Below, one piece after another: positions 1-8,629 of a DNA stretch of 64,000 bases. A model generated the notes under the pieces. The model saw nothing but the letters and a program-made list of their open reading frames with translations, was not told the DNA's origin and did not search any database. Source of the DNA: Acetobacter sacchari (GTDB lineage: Bacteria; Pseudomonadota; Alphaproteobacteria; Acetobacterales; Acetobacteraceae); contig NZ_JAFVMF010000017.1 of the NCBI RefSeq assembly GCF_017377715.1, positions 38,189 through 102,188 of the forward strand. Direction: 5' to 3'. The first letter of the stretch is position 1; every line of letters begins with the position of its first letter. The position numbers were made by a program, and so were the translations under genes.

Positions 1-2
1 AT

Positions 3-698
3 CGTCCACGGCATGCCCTGGATTTCACCGGCCTGACGCCGACCTTCCGTATCCGGGCAGCCGACGTGGTGATCGGCTCCTACGCCGAGGCGCTGCTGCG
101 CGCCCTGCGTGCCGACTGCCCGGACACCACGCTAATTTTCACAGCGGAGTCGAACAGCGACGACAGCGATTTTCTGCGGCAGGGCGGGATCGATCTCTAT
201 ATCGGCGCCACGGCGCTCCTACGGCCCGAAATCATGCGCCAGACCCTATTCGAGAGCCGCTTTCGCGGGGTCGTGCGGGCCGGTCATCCGATCCTGCTGG
301 GAAAGATCACACCACAGGCGCTGGTAGCCTACGAGCACATCGCCGTCTCGCGCCGAGGGAGGCGACGGGGACCGATCGACGAGGTCCTTGCCGATCAGTA
401 TGGGCTTGAGCGCACTGTCGCGCTGTTGCTGACCTCCTTCTATGCCGCGCTGCAAGGGCTGTCACAGACCGATCTGATTCTCCCGGCACCGGATATCCTG
501 ACCGATGCAGCGATGCTCGATCGACTGGGTCTTTATGGATTTCCTCTCCCGCTCGATCTGGAGCCGGTGACGATCTTCCAGGCCTGGCATCCCCGACACG
601 ACACTGACCAGGTCCATCAATGGCTGCGACGCACGGTCCTGCGTGTCATGAGCCCTCGCGCCCCGATCATAAAGCCAGAGACCGCTCAGGCTTTATGA
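3..698 (+). CDS. LysR-family regulator, 5'-truncated by window edge
   Basis: Effector-binding half of a LysR-type transcriptional regulator. The frame is open from base 3 and has no start before the window edge, so the winged-helix N-terminus lies outside. The visible part (LDFTGLTPTFRIRAADVV onwards) aligns by eye along its whole length with the intact LysR protein at 8630-9610, sharing features such as PEIM-QT, GVVR-GHP, SRRGR--GP and QAWHPR near the C-terminus. The two are paralogues of a NodD-like/PnbR-type subgroup. The last 13 bases overlap the convergent GntR gene. Target genes are unknown. Confidence 0.85.
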   Translation, partial: RPRHALDFTGLTPTFRIRAADVVIGSYAEALLRALRADCPDTTLIFTAESNSDDSDFLRQGGIDLYIGATALLRPEIMRQTLFESRFRGVVRAGHPILLGKITPQALVAYEHIAVSRRGRRRGPIDEVLADQYGLERTVALLLTSFYAALQGLSQTDLILPAPDILTDAAMLDRLGLYGFPLPLDLEPVTIFQAWHPRHDTDQVHQWLRRTVLRVMSPRAPIIKPETAQAL

Positions 699-1444
699 CG
701 CTCCTGTGCCGCCCGCTTGCGAACGCTGCGAGCCGCAGCCGTGCCAAGAGATTTGCCGTCAGTAAAGGCCGCGATCAATGGCTGGAGGATAGCCCGTGCC
801 GCCCTCACTGCCCGCGGTGCATCCCCCGCTTCGATCGCCTGGAACAGCCGTTCGTGAAGCTCCAGCTTCGGCTCGGTGACTCCATGCTCAACGAGGGCAG
901 AAAGAGCGGCTTCGCGCGCCGCATCCAGAAAATAGCGATAGAGAGGGATCAGCGCATCGTTGTGACTGGCCTCCGCGACGGCCAGATGGAAGGAAGCATC
1001 CAGGTCCAGAAAGCGGGCGAGGTCGCTGGAGGAACTCCGTTCGCCACGCGCCTTCAGGGCTGCCCCCATTCTACGGATGTCCCGCGCTGTCCGGCGGAGC
1101 GCTGCCAGACGCGCGGATTCCGTCTCCAGCATCACACGCAACTCGAAATGATCGCGCAGGCTGGTATGACTGACCTGCGCCATAATCGTTGCGGGTTCAT
1201 GCAAGGCACGCACGTAGGTCCCGTCGCCCTGACGCACCTCGATCATGCCGGCATGAGACAACACGCGCACCGCTTCGCGCACGGTGTTGCGGCCGATCTG
1301 GAGCATTTCGGCCAGTTCTGTCTCCTTGGGAATGCGCTGGCCAACGGGCCAGTCACCGGATGCGATTCGCTCACGCATCGCGGCAAGCGCCGCATCGACC
1401 AGGGAAGGACGCGGCAGGCGTGAAAGGGAGATCGGAGCCGTCAT
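686..1444 (-). CDS. GntR/FadR-family transcriptional regulator
   Basis: A 252-residue regulator. The N-terminal winged helix (about residues 20-85) carries the typical GntR pattern, with WPVGQRIPKETELAEM followed by GRNTVREAVRVLSHAG and a GDGTYVR wing. The C-terminal half is all-helical with the acidic/His spacing of an FCD ligand domain (around HLAVAEASHND and LHERLFQAIEAGD). FadR-type proteins usually sense small organic acids and control nearby catabolic genes. No metabolic operon on the same strand is adjacent; the divergent neighbour is a glutathione transferase about 200 bases away, which could be a target. Confidence 0.85.
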   Translation of the reverse strand: MTAPISLSRLPRPSLVDAALAAMRERIASGDWPVGQRIPKETELAEMLQIGRNTVREAVRVLSHAGMIEVRQGDGTYVRALHEPATIMAQVSHTSLRDHFELRVMLETESARLAALRRTARDIRRMGAALKARGERSSSSDLARFLDLDASFHLAVAEASHNDALIPLYRYFLDAAREAALSALVEHGVTEPKLELHERLFQAIEAGDAPRAVRAARAILQPLIAAFTDGKSLGTAAARSVRKRAAQERHKA

Positions 1445-1648
1445 GTGCGCAGCATAGCCTGTTTGAGCGGATCATCCCATGTCTGAATGTCATTATCGTG
1501 GGCCGGCATACGACCTTTGCACGATAGGATCGGCGATATACTGATAACCGTCACGGAGGCTCCAGACGACGACAGGATAAAGAGTCAGGACATTCTGATT
1601 CCCCACAAAAACCGCCGTATCTCCCTCCTACGGTCACGAGAGGTCCTT

Positions 1649-2248
1649 ATGAAACTCTACGATCTTGTCCTCTCCGGCAATTGCTACAAGGTCCGGCTGT
1701 TCGCGGCCCTGACGAGCATTGACCTTGAACTCATTCCTGTCGACCTCGCGGCTGGCGAGCACCATACTCCCAGTTTCACGGCGCTGAATCCGTTTCAGGA
1801 GGTGCCCGTTCTGGTCGATGGAAAGACCGCGTTGCGGGATTCCCAGGCAATCCTCGTGTATCTGGCGGGCCAACTCCGGGATAGAACGTGGTGGCCCGAA
1901 GACCCGACATCCCAGGCAGAGATCGTGCAATGGCTGTGCATCGCCGCGAGCGAGGTTCGTGACGGTCCCAATGCCGCCCGCCTGATCCGGAAATTCGGCT
2001 ACGATCTCGCGATCGAGCGGGCGCTTCTCGTCACGCAGCGGCTTCTGCCGCTGCTGGACCAGCACCTAAGCACGCATGAGTGGTTCGCGATCGGCCATCC
2101 GACCATCGCCGACTGTGCGCTGTTTCCCTATCTTGCGTTGGCGCATGAAGGCGGCATCGACCTTGCCCCCTTTCCCTCGCTCACAGGATGGCTCGACCGC
2201 GTTCGCGCCTTGCCGAAGTTCACGCCGATGCCAGGAATTCGGGGATGA
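1649..2248 (+). CDS. Glutathione S-transferase
   Basis: A 199-residue cytosolic glutathione transferase. An N-terminal thioredoxin-like domain (MKLYDLVLSGNCYKVRL) contains a likely catalytic Ser near residue 9, the cis-Pro of QEVPVLVDG and the DSQAILVYL glutathione-binding segment. The C-terminal helical domain holds the IADC-LFPYLALA motif. The ATG at 1649 is chosen over the longer frame (from 1487) because the thioredoxin fold begins there. Its stop overlaps the start of the next gene (ATGA), so the two are probably translationally coupled. The likely role is conjugation or reduction of electrophiles. Confidence 0.88.
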   Translation: MKLYDLVLSGNCYKVRLFAALTSIDLELIPVDLAAGEHHTPSFTALNPFQEVPVLVDGKTALRDSQAILVYLAGQLRDRTWWPEDPTSQAEIVQWLCIAASEVRDGPNAARLIRKFGYDLAIERALLVTQRLLPLLDQHLSTHEWFAIGHPTIADCALFPYLALAHEGGIDLAPFPSLTGWLDRVRALPKFTPMPGIRG

Positions 2249-2835
2249 CACGCGACGCCTCTCCGATGTCAGCCGTAAACTGGATTGAGGCATTTCTGCC
2301 TCGGGCGGACTTTCACGAGCAACACAAAATCGATATCGCAGCGCCGGCCGGGCTTATCCTTGATTGCGCTATGGACTACCGGCTGAAAGATGACCCACTC
2401 GTCCGTCTCGCCATAGGATTACGGGAGTTGCCCTCACGGCTGTCAGGACGAACGAGCCGGCCGCCCTTCGACCGGGACGATTTCACCTTTCTGGGACGCA
2501 AGGGGGACACCGCCCTCGCTTTCGGACTGGTCGGTGCGTTCTGGAAAGCCGATTACGGATTGATACCGTGCCACTCGGCGGAGGATTTCCGGACCTGCGC
2601 GCTTCAGGACGCCTGCAAGCTTGTGTTGTCCTACACGCTCCATCCTCTCACGCGCAGGACAAGTCGTCTGACAACCGAGACAAAGGTCTTCTGCCCAACG
2701 CCCACGACGCGACGGCATTTCGCACCCTACTGGTATCTCATCCGTCCGGTTAGTGGACTGATCCGCAGACGCATGTTGGCCTCCGTGCGCAAGCAGGCGG
2801 AAAGCCGCACCAATTCGCCGACGATCACCGGCTGA
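2245..2835 (+). CDS. Conserved hypothetical protein, SRPBCC-like
   Basis: A 196-residue protein translated from an ATG that overlaps the glutathione transferase stop by four bases. The middle (GLVGAFWKADYGLIP) and C-terminal part (TETKVFCPTPTTRRHFAPYW, then LIRPVSGLIRRRML) resemble uncharacterised SRPBCC/polyketide-cyclase-like proteins, which form a hydrophobic ligand pocket. I see no catalytic signature. Coupling to the transferase suggests a shared detoxification or small-molecule role, but that is inference. The 3' end overlaps the convergent LysR gene by 11 bases. Confidence 0.6.
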   Translation: MTRDASPMSAVNWIEAFLPRADFHEQHKIDIAAPAGLILDCAMDYRLKDDPLVRLAIGLRELPSRLSGRTSRPPFDRDDFTFLGRKGDTALAFGLVGAFWKADYGLIPCHSAEDFRTCALQDACKLVLSYTLHPLTRRTSRLTTETKVFCPTPTTRRHFAPYWYLIRPVSGLIRRRMLASVRKQAESRTNSPTITG

Positions 2836-3742
2836 TGCCTGGTATCCCGCCGACCCCTTCGGCCAGAAATTCCACGCATAGACGGATCCGGGTCAGATTA
2901 GTGCGTTCGGGCGCGATCAGCATGCTCAGCGGTACGGATGGCAGCCTGTAGTCTGGCAGGACAGGCACGAGCCGCCCGTCCCGCAGGCAGTCTTCCACCA
3001 GCCAGCGATGGGCCGGGCCGAAACCCCTGCCCGCCAGAAACGCCTCCCGCGCCGCCAAACCATGATCGACGATCAAACGGCCATGAAACGGCACGACATG
3101 GTTTCCACCCTTGACGCTCCGCAGGACCAGCCGGTCCGATCCATGCACGCGCGACATTCGCACCCCTTCGCGATCACGCAGATCCACCGGTCGCCGCACC
3201 GGCCCAGTACGGTGCAGCCATTCGGGCGATGCGACCAGAAGGCGCTCGCTTTCCCCCAGGGAGCGTAGTTTCATCGCACAATCGCTCAGGGGACCGAGAC
3301 GGATGGCGATATCGACCCCATCCCGCACCAGATCAATCCGCTCGTCCGTCAGGCCGAATTCCACCCGTATTCCCGGATTCTGGTCTTGAAAGGCATAAAT
3401 GAGCTGGCTGACGTGCAGGACGCCCAACGCGCCGGTGCAAGAGATGCGCACCGTCCCGGCCGTTGCCTGCCGCGTGTCGCGCATCTCCTGACTTGCCTGC
3501 TCGACGAGTGAGAGGATCTGCACACAATGCGCGTAATAACGCGTTCCTTCGTCCGTCAGCGCCGTACGGCGCGTCGTCCGCGTCAGCAGCGACACACCCA
3601 GTGCGTCTTCAAGCTCGCGCAGATGCCGCGTGATCGTCGATTGCCCGGCGCCGGTTTCACGGGCGACGGCCGCCAGATTGCCACGCTCGGCGACCCGCAC
3701 GAAGGTCCGCATCCGCTCCAGTGAGACTGGCGATTGTTCCAT
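2825..3742 (-). CDS. LysR-family regulator of the divergent quinone reductase
   Basis: A 305-residue LysR-type regulator. The winged helix at residues 1-65 (FVRVAERGNLAAVARETGAG, STITRHLRELEDALGVSLL, RTTRRTALTDEG) is followed by a substrate-binding domain. The ATG at 3742 matches the normal LysR N-terminus; a longer frame reaches 3826 but would add a non-homologous leader. It is divergent from the flavodoxin-like quinone reductase at 3844, with an inverted repeat in the spacer, the usual arrangement for a LysR activator or repressor of that gene. Confidence 0.9.
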   Translation of the reverse strand: MEQSPVSLERMRTFVRVAERGNLAAVARETGAGQSTITRHLRELEDALGVSLLTRTTRRTALTDEGTRYYAHCVQILSLVEQASQEMRDTRQATAGTVRISCTGALGVLHVSQLIYAFQDQNPGIRVEFGLTDERIDLVRDGVDIAIRLGPLSDCAMKLRSLGESERLLVASPEWLHRTGPVRRPVDLRDREGVRMSRVHGSDRLVLRSVKGGNHVVPFHGRLIVDHGLAAREAFLAGRGFGPAHRWLVEDCLRDGRLVPVLPDYRLPSVPLSMLIAPERTNLTRIRLCVEFLAEGVGGIPGISR

Positions 3743-3773
3743 ATTTCGGCATTCTCCCTTCCGCCATCGCCAT

Positions 3774-3793
3774 ATGGGATAAGAATATCCTAT
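3774..3793. promoter_or_regulatory. Inverted repeat in the lysR/quinone reductase spacer
   Basis: GGATA-AGAA-TATCC (3777-3790), extendable to ATG-GGATA/TATCC-TAT with one wobble position. It is the only obvious dyad in the 101-bp divergent spacer and is a plausible LysR box. Its assignment is inferred from position and symmetry only. Confidence 0.45.
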
Positions 3794-3843
3794 CGCGTAA
3801 TCTCGTTGGGAAACGAAATTTTCCACGCAATGAGAGTCCGCTC

Positions 3844-4635
3844 ATGAATGTTCTGATCGTCTTCGCCCATCCGGAAAGACACTCGCTCAACGGCGCCCTG
3901 CTTGACGTCGCCGTCTCTGAACTGACGGCCCAGGGACATGACGTTCAGGTGTCGGACCTGTATGCCATGCACTGGAAGGCTGCAGTCGATAAGGATGACT
4001 TTCCTGCCCTGTCGTCCGACGAACCGCTGAAGGTCTGGAAAGCGTCCAATGACGGGTTCGCGGCGAACGCGCTCACGGAGGATGTGAAGGCCGAGCAGGA
4101 GAAGCTGCTCTGGGCCGATACAGTCATTCTGCAGTTCCCGTTGTGGTGGTTCGCCATGCCAGCCATCCTCAAGGGCTGGGTTGACCGGGTCTATGCCTCC
4201 GGCTTCGCCTATGGGGTGGGCGAACACAGCGAGCAGCGCTGGGGCGACCGGTATGGCGAAGGGGTCATGGCCGGCAAGCGCGCAATGCTGATGGTCACCG
4301 CAGGCGGGTGGCCCGAACATTATTCGGACCGCGGGATCAACGGCCCGATCGACGATCTGCTGTTCCCGATCAATCATGGGATCCTTTTCTATCCCGGCTT
4401 CACCGTTCTGCCGCCCTTCGTGGCCTATCGTGTCGATCGGATGGACAAGCCGAAATTCACGCTTCTCGCGGAACAATTGCGCGAGCGGATGAAGACCCTG
4501 GAAACGATCGCGCCGATTCCTTATCGCAAGCAGAATTACGGCGACTATCAGATCCCGACCATGGAACTGCTGCCCGGACTGGCGCCGCCGGGTACGCGCG
4601 GCTTCGAGGTGCATCTGGCCCCTGAGCGCGACTGA
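3844..4635 (+). CDS. NAD(P)H dehydrogenase (quinone), flavodoxin-like fold
   Basis: A 263-residue FMN/FAD-dependent NAD(P)H:quinone reductase of the MdaB/YwrO/KefF-like flavodoxin-2 family. The N-terminal NVLIVFAHPE-HSLN motif binds the flavin phosphate, and the QFPLWWFAMPAILKGWVDRV segment (about residues 95-115) is the family hallmark. Such enzymes carry out two-electron reduction of quinones or nitro compounds and protect against electrophile stress. The ATG at 3844 follows the regulatory spacer; the longer frame from 3721 would overlap the divergent regulator. Regulation by the LysR protein at 2825-3742 is likely. Confidence 0.9.
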   Translation: MNVLIVFAHPERHSLNGALLDVAVSELTAQGHDVQVSDLYAMHWKAAVDKDDFPALSSDEPLKVWKASNDGFAANALTEDVKAEQEKLLWADTVILQFPLWWFAMPAILKGWVDRVYASGFAYGVGEHSEQRWGDRYGEGVMAGKRAMLMVTAGGWPEHYSDRGINGPIDDLLFPINHGILFYPGFTVLPPFVAYRVDRMDKPKFTLLAEQLRERMKTLETIAPIPYRKQNYGDYQIPTMELLPGLAPPGTRGFEVHLAPERD

Positions 4636-4692
4636 CGTCGCGCCGTAATGAGGGAGGCGAGGCATTACTCATAGCCAACGGTGACCGGACGC

Positions 4693-5619
4693 ATGCATCT
4701 GACCGAACTGCGTTATCTGCTGACGGTTATCGAAGCCGGAAGTTTCGGTCGGGCCGCCCAGTCCTTGCACCTCCAGGTATCGACACTCAGCCGTGCGATC
4801 AGCCGGCTGGAGGACAGATTGGGCGTGACGCTCCTGGAGCGGACGCCGGCCGGAATCCGAACCACCGCGTCGGGACGACTGGCGACACGCTATATCCGCC
4901 GTGTGCTGCATGAAACGCATGCAATGGAGGACACACTGGCTCGCGGCAGTGTCGGAGAGACGGGCGAGATCCGCCTGGGCCTGCATCTTCCGCCGATCAG
5001 TCCTGTTCTGATGGCCCTGCTGCTCGAATGGCACACGGCCCATCCGGGCGTCACCGTTGCACCCTGTGAATTTGGCGAAGAAAGCCTTCACGCGGCCCTG
5101 GCGGGTTGCCGGGTCGACGTCGCTCTGATCCCGGACTGCCTGCTGCAGAATCACGAAACGGCCCTACCAGTCTATGCCGAGCCTCTGATGGCCGTGCTAC
5201 CAGCCGGTCACCACCTGGTTGGCCACAATATGCTGCATTGGGCGAGTCTGGAGAACGAGATCCTTCTGCTCGGTGCCTCGGGCAAGGGGACCATCTGCCG
5301 GGATTTCTATATGGCTCGGCTGCCTGGTGCTCGCCTACGTATCCTTGAGGCCAGCATCCTGAGCGTACTCGCCTTCGTGCGTGCGGGATATGGTATCACG
5401 ATTACCGCCCAGGCCTATTCCGCCTTGAAGTTTCCCGAGTTGGTATTCGTGCCCATCGATGAAGGCACGGCCTGTCTGCCTGTCAGTCTGGCGTGGCGCC
5501 CAGAAAGCGAAGATCCGGTGATCGGAAAGTTCGTCGCCTTCGTCCGGGGGCGCGCTGCATCCCATTCCCACACGCCCCCTCTCGCCGCGACTTCCCCATT
5601 CCAATGTCCCTGTTCATGA
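4693..5619 (+). CDS. LysR-family transcriptional regulator
   Basis: A 308-residue LysR protein. Its HTH (LRYLLTVIEAGSFGRAAQSL, STLSRAISRLEDRLGVTLLE) is intact and the effector domain is full length. A GTG at 4681 is in frame, but the ATG at 4693 gives the standard MHLTELRY start. The IS-disrupted gene at 11049-13016 is its close paralogue, colinear over the whole length. It precedes a ketopantoate-reductase-like gene on the same strand, which it may control. Confidence 0.88.
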   Translation: MHLTELRYLLTVIEAGSFGRAAQSLHLQVSTLSRAISRLEDRLGVTLLERTPAGIRTTASGRLATRYIRRVLHETHAMEDTLARGSVGETGEIRLGLHLPPISPVLMALLLEWHTAHPGVTVAPCEFGEESLHAALAGCRVDVALIPDCLLQNHETALPVYAEPLMAVLPAGHHLVGHNMLHWASLENEILLLGASGKGTICRDFYMARLPGARLRILEASILSVLAFVRAGYGITITAQAYSALKFPELVFVPIDEGTACLPVSLAWRPESEDPVIGKFVAFVRGRAASHSHTPPLAATSPFQCPCS

Positions 5620-5701
5620 CCAGAGCGCATTGATGGTATCAACGGCGAAACTTGCGTCGCCGGCCTCGCGGCGCGGCAGTCCCGGAACAAGGAATGACAC
5701 C

Positions 5702-6622
5702 ATGAGTCCAAAAGTCCTGATCGTCGGCGCAGGTGCGGTTGGGGGATATTTTGGGGCCCGAATGGCGACGGCGGGACATGACGTCACGTTCCTGGTGCGG
5801 CCCAACCGGTTGCGGCAGCTGCGCACGGATGGGCTGCGGCTAATCAGTCCGTTGGGGGACGCCAGCCTCGCGCCGAAAATGGTGACATCCAACGGCATCG
5901 ATGGCCCTTATGACGTCATTCTTCTCAGCGTAAAGGCATACTCCCTCGCGTCCGCGATGGACGATTTCGCTGCCGCCGTCGGCCCGGACACGCGCATCAT
6001 ACCCCTTCTCAATGGCATGCGGCATCTCGATGTGCTGGCAGAGCATTTCGGAGATCCGAAGGTCCTGGGTGGGACGTGTTTCATCGTCAGCAAGTTGGAT
6101 TCTGAAGGACAGGTCGTTCAAGTGGGATCACTCCCCAAACTGACCTTTGGCCCGCGATCCGCTGGCGACGACTCCTCGATCCGGAACCTCAAGGACGCTC
6201 TCTCCGGTCCTGGCTTCGAGACTGTATTGTCGGACAACATCATTCAGGAGATGTGGAACAAATGGGCTCTGCTGGCATCGCTGGGCACCGTATGTTGCCT
6301 GATGCGGGCCACCGTGGGGGAAGTGGCCAGCGCGCCCGCGGGTGAGGAATTCGCGCGGGCGACGATCGGTGAATGCGCTTCTATTGCCGCGGCGGCGGGA
6401 TATCCGCTCACCGAGGAGACCCTGGGCGGTATCGTCCGGCTGCTGACTGCAAAGGAATCCTCCCTGACATCGTCCATGTTCCGTGATCTGTCCCAAGGCG
6501 CTCCCATCGAGGCGACGCAGATCATTGGCGACCTCGTGAAGCGTGCCCGCGCGCATCAGATTGCCACGCCGATTCTCGATCTGACCAATCTCAATCTCAC
6601 TGTCTACGAACAGAGAAGGTGA
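5702..6622 (+). CDS. Ketopantoate reductase-like 2-dehydropantoate 2-reductase
   Basis: A 306-residue ApbA/PanE-family oxidoreductase. A Rossmann nucleotide-binding motif (VLIVGAGAVGGYFGARM) lies at the N-terminus, LLSVKAYSL and LLNGM mark the substrate-side loops, and the EMWNKWALLASLGTVCCLMR segment carries the conserved Lys/Asn region of the helical C-domain. The ATG at 5702 begins directly before the Rossmann strand. The family reduces ketopantoate to pantoate with NADPH in vitamin B5 synthesis, but paralogues in accessory regions often act on other 2-oxo acids. This copy is not next to other pan genes, so substrate is uncertain. Confidence 0.85.
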   Translation: MSPKVLIVGAGAVGGYFGARMATAGHDVTFLVRPNRLRQLRTDGLRLISPLGDASLAPKMVTSNGIDGPYDVILLSVKAYSLASAMDDFAAAVGPDTRIIPLLNGMRHLDVLAEHFGDPKVLGGTCFIVSKLDSEGQVVQVGSLPKLTFGPRSAGDDSSIRNLKDALSGPGFETVLSDNIIQEMWNKWALLASLGTVCCLMRATVGEVASAPAGEEFARATIGECASIAAAAGYPLTEETLGGIVRLLTAKESSLTSSMFRDLSQGAPIEATQIIGDLVKRARAHQIATPILDLTNLNLTVYEQRR

Positions 6623-6765
6623 CCCAGCTCTGGTCAAGTGGTTTGAGTCGCCGGGAGATTTGGCGGAAGCCAATTTTCTCGAATTACGCGGTAAGGGAAT
6701 TTATCATCATAATCGAGCAGTTGTATCCAATCCTGTACACTGAATGATGAGAAATAGACGGTTGC

Positions 6766-7905
6766 TCACAGTCCAATCAATGTGATCATTCCGGTTACGG
6801 CCGCACCGAAAGCCACGTCAGGGATTCCCATGAAAGCCAAAATGAGCCCACCCAAGGCCCCGCCAACGGAGATGCCAAAGAACTGCATCGAATAGTGCAG
6901 CGCAAGAATGGCGGCGTGTTGGCCTGGAGCCATATCCGTCATTCTATGCTGTTGTGCGATACCGCCGCTCCACCAAGCACCGCCCCATAAAGCCGCCAAC
7001 AGGATCATGACCGCCGTTTCGGCGCGTCCAGAATGGTGCAGGGTGGCGAGGCCTCCCATCAAACTAAACAGGCCAACCATGATCCCGATCGAAATGAAAA
7101 GGATGCGCCGAGATCCATAGCGGTTGATCATCGATCCAGCGGCAACGCCCGCTACAGTTGCGACTGCGCCGAACACGGCCATTAACGCCGCGACCCATCT
7201 GGAATCCATACCGGCCGCCTGATGGGCCAGCGGGGTCAGATACGTATAGGCGGTCAACGCACAGACGAAGAGCCCAAACGATACGGCCAGTCCTCGCCGG
7301 ACAGACGATTGCCGCAGAAGGGCAAAGCGTGTCTGAAATGGGACGATTGGCGCCGGCGGTACGGATGGAAGCATCAGCCCGATGCCGACGGCTGCCGCTC
7401 CTCCCAATGAAGCTACGAGCATGAACGCCCCCTGCCATCCCCATACGGTGCCGGCTATTGTCCCTAAAGGTGCGCCCATGGCCAGTGCCAGCGCATTACC
7501 GGTCGCGGTGATCGAAAGGGCATGGCCTCTCTTTTCGGGTGGCGACAGCGCCACCGCCGCAGCACTCGCCGGCGCCATGAACAGTGCGGCAGTCAGTGCG
7601 GCCAATACGCGCGCCAACGCCAGGAACCACCAGGATTGCGCGAAGGCTGCCAATAGATTCGCCAGAGAGAATCCAACGAGCGCAAGGATAATGAGGCGCT
7701 TGCGTGGGAAGGAATCCAGCCAGGCGACAAGAACCGGACCACCCAAGGCATAAGAAAGGGCAAAAATGGTCACTAACTGCCCACATGCCGCTACGGACAC
7801 GTGGAGGTCCGCTGAAATCATCGGCAGGAGCCCAGCGATCGCGTATCCCTCCGTCCCGATCGCGAACGTGCCGAATGCCAGAAGGAGGATTCTTGGGTCG
7901 ATCAT
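6766..7905 (-). CDS. MFS exporter, AraJ/DHA1 type
   Basis: A 379-residue integral membrane transporter with about 12 predicted hydrophobic segments. It begins MIDPRILLLAFGTFAIGTEGYAIAG, typical of AraJ/sugar-efflux or chloramphenicol-type DHA1 drug exporters, and has the loop motif WLDSFPRKRLI between helices 2 and 3. The ATG at 7905 is preferred to an upstream start at 7935, which would lie inside the proposed operator. It is divergent from an ArsR-type repressor gene, suggesting substrate-inducible export. Confidence 0.87.
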   Translation of the reverse strand: MIDPRILLLAFGTFAIGTEGYAIAGLLPMISADLHVSVAACGQLVTIFALSYALGGPVLVAWLDSFPRKRLIILALVGFSLANLLAAFAQSWWFLALARVLAALTAALFMAPASAAAVALSPPEKRGHALSITATGNALALAMGAPLGTIAGTVWGWQGAFMLVASLGGAAAVGIGLMLPSVPPAPIVPFQTRFALLRQSSVRRGLAVSFGLFVCALTAYTYLTPLAHQAAGMDSRWVAALMAVFGAVATVAGVAAGSMINRYGSRRILFISIGIMVGLFSLMGGLATLHHSGRAETAVMILLAALWGGAWWSGGIAQQHRMTDMAPGQHAAILALHYSMQFFGISVGGALGGLILAFMGIPDVAFGAAVTGMITLIGL

Positions 7906-7911
7906 AGTATG

Positions 7912-7935
7912 ATGGTATAACAACCCTTGTACCAT
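7912..7935. promoter_or_regulatory. Inverted repeat between MFS and arsR-like genes
   Basis: ATGGTA (7912-7917) and TACCAT (7930-7935) form a perfect 6-bp inverted repeat with a 12-base spacer, inside the roughly 70-bp divergent promoter region. A dimeric ArsR-type repressor would suit such a site. The assignment is from symmetry and position only. Confidence 0.4.
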
Positions 7936-7978
7936 TGTCAGCGGTGCCTCCGTTCAAGAATCGTTGTATCGTCGTGTC

Positions 7979-8332
7979 ATGCGTGAACGCCGCCACATAG
8001 ACCCGAGCGATGTCGACCTCCCGACCCTGATGACGGCTTTCACCGATCCACTGCGCCTGCGCATCATCGGGATTCTCGACCGGAATGGGGAGACGCCCTG
8101 CGCTGCAATCTATCATGAGATAGGCATCAGCAAATCCGGCGCTTCCCACCATTTTCGGGTGCTGCGCGAGACTGGCGTCCTGCTGTCCCGTACGTCAGGA
8201 CGCGATCATTATGCGTGTCTCAGGCGTGAGGAACTGGAGAAAGCCTACCCAGGCATTCTCGATGCGGTGTTGGGTGAACTGAGACGCCAAGCATCAATTG
8301 AACGCGAAAGAGATTCACCCGTTGCGAAGTAG
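7979..8332 (+). CDS. ArsR-family winged-helix regulator
   Basis: A 117-residue winged-helix protein. AFTDPLRLRIIGILDRNGE begins helix 1, and EIGISKSGASHHFRVLRETG is the recognition helix, followed by a DHYACLRREEL wing. The length is typical of ArsR/SmtB-like regulators. There are no Cys pairs of a classical metal-sensing site, so the ligand may be organic. The ATG at 7979 is used; a TTG at 7964 is also in frame. It probably represses the divergent MFS gene. Confidence 0.82.
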   Translation: MRERRHIDPSDVDLPTLMTAFTDPLRLRIIGILDRNGETPCAAIYHEIGISKSGASHHFRVLRETGVLLSRTSGRDHYACLRREELEKAYPGILDAVLGELRRQASIERERDSPVAK

Positions 8333-8629
8333 TATTATTTGTTCTGTTTATTTTCTAGGAAATAGATTCCTCTTACGTTCGTTATCTACACACCGAAATA
8401 GTCAATATTTATCATGTGTTTAATATTTTTTAGTTTTGGAAACACAATTCGAAAAACATATGACTGCAAAAACTCGTGTATTGCCAACTCATCCGCTCAA
8501 ATCTTCCTCGCCAGAAGGGACACAAAGTAAGTGACTAAATTCGACGTTTGTACCTGGAACGACGACAGAAGGAAGATTGACCAGGTGTGTCTCAAAGCCG
8601 TGAAAGAAAGTGACTTCATATGAGAGCAG
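8333..8629. other. A/T-rich intergenic region
   Basis: About 300 bases without a convincing gene. It is clearly more A/T-rich than its surroundings (runs such as TATTATTTGTTC and TTTAATATTTTTTAG). No clear terminator hairpin, tRNA or repeat was seen. It probably carries the promoter of the following LysR gene and may mark an old insertion boundary. Confidence 0.5.

Noticed and set aside
5702..6622. Assignment as the housekeeping panE gene
   Set aside because: No pantothenate genes nearby and an accessory context; kept as ketopantoate-reductase-like.
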